Assembly (NCBI GenBank): GCA_910578115.1
Contig: CAJTPO010000022.1
Coordinates: forward strand, 1,361 to 65,360
Length of the DNA: 64,000 nucleotides
Direction: 5' to 3'
DNA from: an uncultured Lachnospiraceae bacterium
GTDB taxonomy: Bacteria; Bacillota; Clostridia; Lachnospirales; Lachnospiraceae
Shown here one piece after another: positions 43,921 to 50,769 of the stretch; within the stretch, counting starts at the first letter, position 1; every line of letters begins with the position of its first letter. Under the pieces are notes generated by a model. That model ran no database searches, had not been told where the DNA came from, and saw only the letters and a program-made list of their open reading frames with translations. Both the position numbers and the translations under genes were made by a program.

Positions 43921-44706
43921 ATGAATCTGCATGAACACAAGATCATGATCGTGGACGACGAACCGGCGCTGCGCAGGATGGTGCGGGAATTTTTGCTGGA
44001 AGAGGGATTCGGACAGGTGGTGACGGCGGGCAGCTGCCGGGAGGCAGAGCAGGTATTTCGCCGGGAGCATCCGCACCTGATCCTGCTGGATGTGATGCTG
44101 CCGGACGGGGACGGATTTATGCTGCTGCAAAAGCTGCATACGGAATCGGAAGTGCCTGTTATTTTTCTTTCCGCCAGAGACGAGGATGAGAACAGGCTGC
44201 GGGGCCTGGGGCTGGGAGCGGACGATTACGTGACGAAACCTTTTCTGCCGCGGGAGCTTTTGCTGCGGATCGGGGCCGTGTTGAAACGGGTCTACCGCAT
44301 CAGGGACAATGCGGACGAGAAAAAGGTAATTCGGCTGGGGGACTGTGTGGCCGACCTGCGCAGCGGTGTGATCCGCCGGAATAACCGGCCGGAATGCGGG
44401 GAAAAGAAGGAGCGGGAACCGGAAGCAGGCAAAGAGAGCGGCAGGGAGAATTCCCCGGAAGAGGTGCAGACGACAGAGGTGACGCTGACTGCCAAAGAAT
44501 ACGCCATTTTGGAGAAACTGGCGGCCAACAGGGGACAGATCGTGACCATTGACGCATTGTGCGAGGCTGTATGGCAGGACGGCAGTTACGGCTATGAGAA
44601 TACTTTGATCGTACACATCAGGCGTCTGCGGGAGAAGCTGGAGCAGGACGCCTCCCGCCCGAAGCATCTGCTCACGGTGCGGGGACTGGGGTATAAACTG
44701 GTCTAG
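43921..44706 (+). CDS. OmpR-family response regulator
   Basis: A 261-residue regulator. The receiver has the acidic pair VDDE, phosphoacceptor LLDVMLPD, and TKPF with its Lys. The C-terminal winged helix carries the usual VWQDGSYGYENTLIVHIRRLR. Between the receiver and the wing, inside the first strands of the effector domain, is an extra charged stretch of about 30 residues (EKKEREPEAGKESGRENS). ATG 43921 follows GGAGGG. It likely controls the divergent BcrA-type operon in response to peptide antibiotics sensed by the kinase encoded next. Confidence 0.9.
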   Translation: MNLHEHKIMIVDDEPALRRMVREFLLEEGFGQVVTAGSCREAEQVFRREHPHLILLDVMLPDGDGFMLLQKLHTESEVPVIFLSARDEDENRLRGLGLGADDYVTKPFLPRELLLRIGAVLKRVYRIRDNADEKKVIRLGDCVADLRSGVIRRNNRPECGEKKEREPEAGKESGRENSPEEVQTTEVTLTAKEYAILEKLAANRGQIVTIDALCEAVWQDGSYGYENTLIVHIRRLREKLEQDASRPKHLLTVRGLGYKLV

Positions 44707-44767
44707 TGTACTGACATGTTCATTTTCAGGCAAGTCATTTGGCGAAATGTGAACGTGTCAGTACACT
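44705..44767 (+). repeat. Long imperfect inverted repeat between response regulator and kinase
   Basis: AGTGTACTGACATGTTCA (44705-44722) and TGAACGTGTCAGTACACT (44750-44767) pair at 17 of 18 positions, and the inner bases CATTTTC / GCGAAATG extend the stem. One arm includes the response-regulator stop codon. With no T-run it is not a standard terminator; it may be an attenuating hairpin before the kinase gene or an inserted palindromic element. Confidence 0.6.
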
Positions 44768-44917
44768 GGTACAACTTATGGTAATGACTGCGGATTATAC
44801 TGGATGTGCGGTGGTTTGGGTTCCGATGGGGTATGCTGCGGCGGGAGTCTGGCAGCGTTTTGGGCTGAGCCTGCGGGGTGGAGATCGGACGGTGTAAGAC
44901 AGAAGGAAGGAGTCTTT

Positions 44918-46219
44918 ATGGGAAAGAGAACTGTTTTGAAGAAAAGTGTGACAGGGATCCGCATTTTTTCCTACAGTGTATTTACATTTGTGATGATCGC
45001 CGGATTGACGCTGGCGGTGAATATAACTTTTTTTATCCTTCTTGCACTGCAGTATCATCAGGTTATGCCAAGGTATATTAAGGGCGAAGAGGTGATCGAA
45101 GAACTGACGCCGACGCAGGACGGTTACAGACTCAGTGACAGGATGGGCCGCCAGCTGGATGAAAAGGGGCAGTGGGCCATGCTTTTAGACGAGACGGGGC
45201 GGGTAGTATGGTCTCATGGCAGGCCGGAAGAAATCGGGGATTCCTATACGGTATCCGATATTGCCCGTATGAGCAGGTGGTATCTGGAAGATTACCCGGT
45301 CTATATGCGGGTGTGGGAGGACAGTGTCATGGTGGTGGCAATTCCCAGAAATTCCATGTGGAAATATAACTTAGAGTTTCCGATATCCTGGATAGAGTAT
45401 TTCAAGAGAATCTGGTACTGGATGCTGCTGTTTGACTTTCTGTGGATTTTGACATTGGCGGTGGTCTTTACGAGACGCTGGTCAAAAAGCAGGGAGCAGG
45501 CGCGGATAGAGTGGATCGCCGGCATCTCCCATGACACCCGCACACCGCTGGCGGTTGCGCTCGGCTATGCGGACGCGCTGGAGAGCGGCGGGCATCTTAG
45601 CGGGGAGGAGCGGCAGAAGGCGGCGGTGATCAGACATCAGTGCATGGTGATGAAGGAGCTGATTGAAGATCTGAATCTCACCTCCAGGCTGGAGTACTCC
45701 ATGCAGGCGCTTCGAATGGAAGAGGTGCATCCGGCGGCGGTGCTGCGTGAAGTGGCGGCGGCTTTTCTGGATGACGCCGGGGAGGGGACGCTGGAGATCG
45801 AGATGGATCTTGACAGACAGGCGGAAGGGATCGTTCTGATGGCCGACCGCCAGCTTCTTGTGCGGGCGCTGCGCAACCTGTTCCACAACAGTTTACGGCA
45901 CAGCGAGCAGACGGACACCACGGTGATCAGGCTCGGCCTGCGGGAAGAAAAAAGGTTCTGCAGGATTCTGTTTGCAGATAACGGGATCGGATATTCGGAC
46001 GAGATGCTCCGTCAGCTGAACGGCAGGAAAAGCAGACAGCCGGTCCAGAATATACGGGGGCTGGGCATCGTCAGCAGGATCGTACAGGCACACGGCGGGC
46101 AGACCGTCTTCGGTAACGGTGCGCAGGGCGGGAGCTTCTGCGAGATGCGGTTTCGGAAGCGGAGTAAGAAAGTTTCATACAGAGACAATACCTCTCTACA
46201 ACATTATACTATTGATTAA
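44918..46219 (+). CDS. Sensor histidine kinase of peptide-antibiotic type
   Basis: A 433-residue membrane kinase. Two membrane segments (about 20-45 and 165-190) flank an extracytoplasmic domain of about 120 residues. The H box is ISHDTRTPLAVALGYA, the N box LRNLFHNSLRH, G1 ADNGIGYS and G2 RGLGIVSRIV. ATG 44918 follows GGAAGGAG. The sequence around the H box resembles kinases that guard lantibiotic-type ABC transporters. It is about 210 bases from its response regulator, with a strong inverted repeat between. Confidence 0.85.
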   Translation: MGKRTVLKKSVTGIRIFSYSVFTFVMIAGLTLAVNITFFILLALQYHQVMPRYIKGEEVIEELTPTQDGYRLSDRMGRQLDEKGQWAMLLDETGRVVWSHGRPEEIGDSYTVSDIARMSRWYLEDYPVYMRVWEDSVMVVAIPRNSMWKYNLEFPISWIEYFKRIWYWMLLFDFLWILTLAVVFTRRWSKSREQARIEWIAGISHDTRTPLAVALGYADALESGGHLSGEERQKAAVIRHQCMVMKELIEDLNLTSRLEYSMQALRMEEVHPAAVLREVAAAFLDDAGEGTLEIEMDLDRQAEGIVLMADRQLLVRALRNLFHNSLRHSEQTDTTVIRLGLREEKRFCRILFADNGIGYSDEMLRQLNGRKSRQPVQNIRGLGIVSRIVQAHGGQTVFGNGAQGGSFCEMRFRKRSKKVSYRDNTSLQHYTID

Positions 46220-46240
46220 TAATTAATAGTGTGGTACTAT
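46209..46240 (+). promoter_or_regulatory. Promoter with overlapping PadR-type palindrome
   Basis: A 21-base near-perfect palindrome with arms CTATTGATTA and TAATTAATAG (46209-46229) overlaps the -35 TTGATT (46212-46217) of a promoter whose -10 TACTAT (46235-46240) is exactly 17 bases on. Blocking the -35 is a natural way for the PadR regulator encoded in the same operon to repress itself. Confidence 0.6.
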
Positions 46241-46272
46241 AAGAATACAGTACATAACAGGGAGGTGAATTG

Positions 46273-47094
46273 ATGCAGGTTACATGTAAAGAAGATTATC
46301 TGATACAAGTTAAAAATGCAATGCTTCTCCATTTTGCGCACAAAGATATTTGCACTGTACTTAGAGACATAGACGAACTTTTTGCATCGGGAAAGGAACA
46401 TGGCAAAACAGAAGCAGAGTTATGCCATGAGCTGGGGAGGCCCAAAGATTTTGCAGATCATCTCGTTGATACAAATGATCATGATAAATTTTTCTTTAAT
46501 ATGGCTATAAATATTAGCAGCATATTAGCCATAGGCGTATTTAGTGTTTATATTTTTTCCTCCCTTAATCCTGTTTACTGGGGAGCGCTGACGATTGCGG
46601 TTTCGGTTTTAATCTGGAATTTGTGTGGTGGTTTTTGCTTAAACGGACTCTTTTATGATTCTATACATCATAAGAAGGAATATATTGTTTATTGTATTAT
46701 CTCATTTATTATAGCTGCTTTTCAGCAGGCGCTTACTCTTTTATTAAACAGCTGGTGTAGAACATCGCATTTCAGCACATCGGTGGCGTATATTCAGATA
46801 GCTTATTATTTCTCTGTATTGGCGGTCATCATCTCAGGTATACTGCTGCTTTTTGCCATATACAGATTTTCACATGGAAGTTATTTTGCGCTGTGTATGC
46901 TTCCGGTATCAGTTGGAATGATTTGTTCGAGTCTGTCTTTTATAACATATATCAAAGCATTTAACGGGCCGAATATATTTTCCTCAATGTGTTCTATTCC
47001 CTGTATTTCCGGTTTTATACTTTCCTTTGGTTTACTGAGGGTATTCTTAGTGAATCATTATACAAATGCGAAAGAGAACAGGGGTAAATTATAG
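46273..47094 (+). CDS. HAAS-domain (DUF1700-like) membrane protein
   Basis: A 273-residue protein. The N-terminal 75 residues are a soluble helical HAAS-type domain (LRDIDELFASGKEHGKTEAE ... ELGRPKDFADHLV), followed by six or seven membrane helices. Such proteins are usual partners of PadR-family regulators. ATG 46273 follows GGAGGTG (46261-46267); TTG 46270 would be too close. The gene touches the PadR start codon with no gap, so they form a unit. Here the membrane gene comes first, the reverse of the usual order. Confidence 0.75.
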   Translation: MQVTCKEDYLIQVKNAMLLHFAHKDICTVLRDIDELFASGKEHGKTEAELCHELGRPKDFADHLVDTNDHDKFFFNMAINISSILAIGVFSVYIFSSLNPVYWGALTIAVSVLIWNLCGGFCLNGLFYDSIHHKKEYIVYCIISFIIAAFQQALTLLLNSWCRTSHFSTSVAYIQIAYYFSVLAVIISGILLLFAIYRFSHGSYFALCMLPVSVGMICSSLSFITYIKAFNGPNIFSSMCSIPCISGFILSFGLLRVFLVNHYTNAKENRGKL

Positions 47095-47406
47095 ATGGAA
47101 TCACAAATGAACCGTGGAATATTGGAGTTATGTATCCTTTATCAGTTTTTGTCAATGGATTATTACGGTTATGATCTCATGGAAAAAATGAGACCTCTTT
47201 TTCCGGATGTGAAAGACAGCACCTTTTATGTTATTTTACGCAGACTTAACGCAAAGGGCTGCACAGAAATATATTACGGGAAAGAATCCTATGGACCACA
47301 GCGAAAATATTATAGAATTACGGAAGAGGGCAGGGAATATCTTGAGAGCTTAATTCAAAGCTGGCGGGAAATAAAAAGCATTGTTGAATCTTTGGGAATT
47401 ATTTAG
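47095..47406 (+). CDS. PadR family transcriptional regulator
   Basis: A 103-residue winged-helix protein. The PadR motifs YYGYDLMEKM, DSTFYVILRRL and RKYYRITEEGREYL are clear. It lacks the longer C-terminal dimer helix of PadR-s2 and corresponds to the short PadR-s1 type. It is directly downstream of the HAAS membrane protein and probably represses the shared promoter through the palindrome at 46209-46229. Confidence 0.9.
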   Translation: MESQMNRGILELCILYQFLSMDYYGYDLMEKMRPLFPDVKDSTFYVILRRLNAKGCTEIYYGKESYGPQRKYYRITEEGREYLESLIQSWREIKSIVESLGII

Positions 47407-47434
47407 CGTGGGAAGTACTGTGGACTTAAGATTA

Positions 47435-47480
47435 AAAAAGGCTGCTGCAAAAAGTGGAATTAATTTTGCAGCAGCCTTTT
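47435..47480. terminator. Bidirectional intrinsic terminator between padR-like gene and pyrG
   Basis: Arms AAAAGGCTGCTGCAAAA and TTTTGCAGCAGCCTTTT form a perfect 17-bp hairpin with a 12-base loop; A- and T-runs at both sides serve the convergent genes on both strands. Confidence 0.85.
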
Positions 47481-47503
47481 GTTGATTTTGTTAAGCCGAC
47501 AGG

Positions 47504-49117
47504 TTAGTCCGGCCTGTTTTTATTTTGCAATGCAGCCTCCACAAACCCTTTAAACAGCGGATGCGGCCTGTTGGGCCGGGATTTCAATTCCGGATGGGCC
47601 TGGGTTGCGATAAAGAAGGGATGCTCCGGCAGTTCGCACATTTCCACGATGCGTCCGTCCGGGGACAATCCCGACAGCTTCATGCCCTTTTCCGTAAGCA
47701 CTGCGCGGTAATCGTTGTTGACTTCGTAGCGATGCCTGTGCCTCTCGTGGATCGTCTCCTCTCCGTACAGCGCATAGGATTTGGACGTCTTGTCCAGTAC
47801 GCAGGGATAAGAACCGAGGCGCAGCGTGCCGCCGATATCTTCCACACCGTTCTGATCCGGCATAAGGGCGATCACCGGATGGGTCGTAGAAGGATTCAGC
47901 TCTATGCTGTGTGCGTCGTTGTAGGACAGCACGTTTCTCGCAAATTCCACGATCGCCAGCTGCATACCGAGACAGAGGCCGAGGAACGGGATCTTGTTGA
48001 CTCTTGCATGGGTGATGGCGTAAATCTTGCCGTCGATACCCCTGTCGCCGAAGCCGCCCGGTACCAGAATGCCGTTCACGCCCTCGAGCAGTGTTCCCAC
48101 ATTGTCGGCTGTCACCGTTTCGGAATCTACCCAGCGGATGTTGACGACACAGTGGTTGGAGATGCCGCCGTGTTTTAATGCTTCCACCACACTGATATAA
48201 GCGTCGTGCAGCTGTGTATATTTGCCGACCAAAGCCACTGTCACCTCGTCGGTAGGGCTTCTGAGAGATTCCACCATAGCCGTCCAGTCTGCCAGATCGG
48301 GTTCCGGACAATCCAGTTTCAGGCATTCGCACGCCACCTGGGCCAGATGCTCCTTCTCCATGGCAAGGGGAGCTTCGTATAAGTGAACCACGTCCAGATT
48401 CTGCAGTACCCGGTTGCTTGGTACGTTACAGAAAAGAGCGATCTTGTCCTTTAATCCCTGATCAAGTGCGTGTTCGCTGCGGCATACGATGATGTCCGGC
48501 TGGATCCCCATGCCCTGCAGCTCCTTGACGCTGGCCTGGGTGGGCTTGGTCTTCATCTCCTGAGAAGCGCTCAGATAGGGGATCAGGGTCACGTGGATCA
48601 GGATCGCGTTGTCGCGGCCGACCTCATGCTGGAACTGTCGGATGGACTCCAGGAAAGGCTGGCTCTCGATGTCGCCCACCGTGCCGCCCACCTCGATAAT
48701 GGCGATCCGGGTATCTTCATCAGTGAAATTGCGGTAGAAGCGGCTCTTGATCTCATTCGTGATGTGGGGGATCACCTGTACCGTGCCGCCGCCGTAATCG
48801 CCGCGGCGCTCTTTCTGCAGAACGGACCAGTAGACCTTACCCGTAGTCACGTTGGAGTTCTTGCCCAGATTTTCGTCGATGAAACGTTCATAATGACCCA
48901 GGTCCAGATCGGTCTCCGTGCCGTCCTCCGTGACGAACACCTCGCCGTGCTGGATGGGATTCATTGTGCCGGGATCGATATTGATATAGGGGTCAAATTT
49001 CTGCATCGTGACTTTATAGCCCCGTGCTTTCAGTAATCTTCCTAAGGAAGCGGCCGTGATGCCTTTACCGAGACCGGAGACAACGCCGCCTGTTACGAAT
49101 ACGTACTTAACTGCCAT
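47504..49117 (-). CDS. pyrG: CTP synthase
   Basis: A 537-residue enzyme making CTP from UTP, ATP and glutamine. The N-terminal amidoligase has the P-loop GGVVSGLGKGI; the C-terminal class I glutaminase domain has GGFGDRG and LGLCLGMQ with its catalytic Cys, and the closing His-Pro-Glu (QAHPEL). ATG 49117 gives the standard MAVKYVFVTGG start; ATG 49129, four codons earlier, is possible and has a close AAAGG. It is convergent with the padR-like gene and shares the bidirectional terminator. It lies downstream of the small Rpn-type gene on the same strand. Confidence 0.95.
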   Translation of the reverse strand: MAVKYVFVTGGVVSGLGKGITAASLGRLLKARGYKVTMQKFDPYINIDPGTMNPIQHGEVFVTEDGTETDLDLGHYERFIDENLGKNSNVTTGKVYWSVLQKERRGDYGGGTVQVIPHITNEIKSRFYRNFTDEDTRIAIIEVGGTVGDIESQPFLESIRQFQHEVGRDNAILIHVTLIPYLSASQEMKTKPTQASVKELQGMGIQPDIIVCRSEHALDQGLKDKIALFCNVPSNRVLQNLDVVHLYEAPLAMEKEHLAQVACECLKLDCPEPDLADWTAMVESLRSPTDEVTVALVGKYTQLHDAYISVVEALKHGGISNHCVVNIRWVDSETVTADNVGTLLEGVNGILVPGGFGDRGIDGKIYAITHARVNKIPFLGLCLGMQLAIVEFARNVLSYNDAHSIELNPSTTHPVIALMPDQNGVEDIGGTLRLGSYPCVLDKTSKSYALYGEETIHERHRHRYEVNNDYRAVLTEKGMKLSGLSPDGRIVEMCELPEHPFFIATQAHPELKSRPNRPHPLFKGFVEAALQNKNRPD

Positions 49118-49192
49118 TCCTTTATCCATGCCTTTCTGTAATCTGTAAATTGTTTGCTGTATGCCGTTCCTGAAAAAAACAATATAAAAGCA

Positions 49193-49477
49193 TTATACAA
49201 TGGACGGAGTGGAAAAATCTACTGATACGTTGAAATTTTGTGAAATCTCGGTAAGTTCTTTTTCAGTATAGCCGTAGGACAGGATCTGTTCTTTCGTGGC
49301 GCCGGCTTTGAGCATCCGTTTTATGGCGTTGGTGCGCTCTTCTTCGATACCCTGTTCGATACCTTTTTCAATGCCTTTTTCAATGCCTTTTGCTTCAATA
49401 TTTTCTGACAGGTTGCACATAGTCTGTATCCTCCCTTCTAAATCGGCGGTCATTATCATTCCGTAAGATTCATCCAT
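49193..49477 (-). CDS. Orphan Rpn C-terminal domain protein
   Basis: A 94-residue protein made only of the variable tail of Rpn-family proteins: MCNLSENIEAKGIEKGIEKG, then RMLKAGATKEQILSYGYTEK. No nuclease core is present on either side. ATG 49477 has the SD GGAAGGA (49486-49492) 8 bases away and a promoter with 17-base spacing at 49503-49531. The signals suggest it is expressed and not just debris. It could act like RpnS, blocking Rpn nucleases such as that at 1070-1939; this is inference. Confidence 0.6.
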   Translation of the reverse strand: MDESYGMIMTADLEGRIQTMCNLSENIEAKGIEKGIEKGIEQGIEEERTNAIKRMLKAGATKEQILSYGYTEKELTEISQNFNVSVDFSTPSIV

Positions 49478-49502
49478 GATGCGGGTCCTTCCATCTAGCA
49501 TT

Positions 49503-49531
49503 ATTATACTTGATTCCAGAAACAATAGCAA
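49503..49531 (-). promoter_or_regulatory. Promoter of the orphan Rpn C-terminal gene
   Basis: Minus-strand TTGCTA (49531-49526) and TATAAT (49508-49503) are exactly 17 bases apart, about 26 bases before the start codon. Predicted leader is about 20 bases. Confidence 0.6.
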
Positions 49532-49735
49532 TAAGGGCAATAGCCCTGTAACTGACAAACCCGGCATGGACCCGGGCTTTCCGGTTCCCGTTGTGTTTCG
49601 TTGTGATCTGCCCTATAATGATCTCAGGCATTGAAGACATAAACGCCGGGCGGCATGTTTGGTTTGCCGGCCGGGCAGCATATACTGACATATGGTGCAG
49701 TGGGTTGCAGGAAAGGGAGAAAAAGGAAGGAAATC

Positions 49736-50533
49736 ATGTTTTTACCGGAAAAAATACGAGGACTGGTCAGGGACGAACCGTTTCAGAAGGACGGGATCGG
49801 AATGTCCGGATCGACGGTCCTGATGTTTCATGATAAGGTTTTGAAGATTCAGCAGTGCAGTGAGGAAGCCGAAAACGAGTACCGCATGATGAAATATCTG
49901 CAGGGCAGGGTGCCTGTACCGGAGGTGTATGCCTGTGAAACAGAAGAGAACAGGATGTATCTGCTGATGCGTAAATGTACCGGTCGGATGGCGTGCAGCG
50001 GCGCATACAGGAAGGATTGGAATGCCCTGTGCGGACTGCTGGCGAACAGTTTGAAAACGTTATGGAGTGTTGACGTGTCCGACTGTCCCTGCGACCAGCG
50101 GTTATGCCGCAAACTTGCGCAGGCGGCCCGGAATGTGGAGGCCGGCCAGGTGGATCTTGACAATGTGGAGCCGGATACTTTCGGGGAGGGAGGCTTTCGG
50201 GATCCGGAAGATTTGCTGCAGTGGCTGTACGACCATATGCCGGAGGAGGAGCCTGTCTTATCTCACGGCGATCTGTGCCTGCCCAATGTATTCGGCATGG
50301 ATGAGCGGGTGACGGGCTATATCGACCTGGGCAGGGCCGGCACAGCCGATAAATGGTGCGATATTGCCCTGTGCTGCCGCAGCCTGTTTCATAATTTCAA
50401 CGGAAAATACAGTGACAGCTCTGTTGGCCGTATGCCTGTGGAGTTTGATGTCAGCCAGTTCTTTTCTTTGCTGGGTCTGGAGCCTGACTGGCAGAAAATA
50501 CGGTATTATATCCTGTTGGATGAATTATTTTAG
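49736..50533 (+). CDS. APH(3')-like aminoglycoside phosphotransferase family protein
   Basis: A 265-residue kinase-fold protein. The catalytic loop LSHGDLCLPNVF (about residues 173-184; Asp as base, Asn for metal) and the metal motif YIDLGRAGTADKWCDIA match the APH(3') group. The nucleotide loop region GMSGSTVLMFHDKVLKIQ with its Lys is near the N-terminus. ATG 49736 follows AAGGAAGG. This could confer aminoglycoside modification, but substrate and expression cannot be inferred; many family members in commensals are cryptic. Confidence 0.8.
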   Translation: MFLPEKIRGLVRDEPFQKDGIGMSGSTVLMFHDKVLKIQQCSEEAENEYRMMKYLQGRVPVPEVYACETEENRMYLLMRKCTGRMACSGAYRKDWNALCGLLANSLKTLWSVDVSDCPCDQRLCRKLAQAARNVEAGQVDLDNVEPDTFGEGGFRDPEDLLQWLYDHMPEEEPVLSHGDLCLPNVFGMDERVTGYIDLGRAGTADKWCDIALCCRSLFHNFNGKYSDSSVGRMPVEFDVSQFFSLLGLEPDWQKIRYYILLDELF

Positions 50534-50602
50534 TCTCTGTTCCAATAATAATCAACAAAATATGTTAAACAGTATCTTAAAACAGTAACAGTTCAGCCCG
50601 GA

Positions 50603-50718
50603 TTTTGTATTTATACAAAACTTTTTTGGCGGCAAACCTTGCTAAAATTGTAAATAGATTTTATAATTCTTTAATACTTGTGTCCGCAAATTCATAATTC
50701 TATTATTGATTTATGAAT
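50603..50718 (+). promoter_or_regulatory. ftsH upstream region with hairpins and promoter
   Basis: Hairpin TTTTGTAT-TT-ATACAAAA (50603-50620) followed by six T may end the preceding transcript. The promoter TTGCTA (50639-50644) and TATAAT (50662-50667) has 17-base spacing. In the leader, ATTCATAA (50690-50697) and TTATGAAT (50711-50718) form a further perfect inverted repeat. These could serve stress-linked control of ftsH, but they do not match CIRCE or CtsR consensus sites. Confidence 0.55.
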
Positions 50719-50769
50719 GCGCGTACCTTATATTTTATATAGAGAGAAAACAGAAAGTGAGGATTCCTC

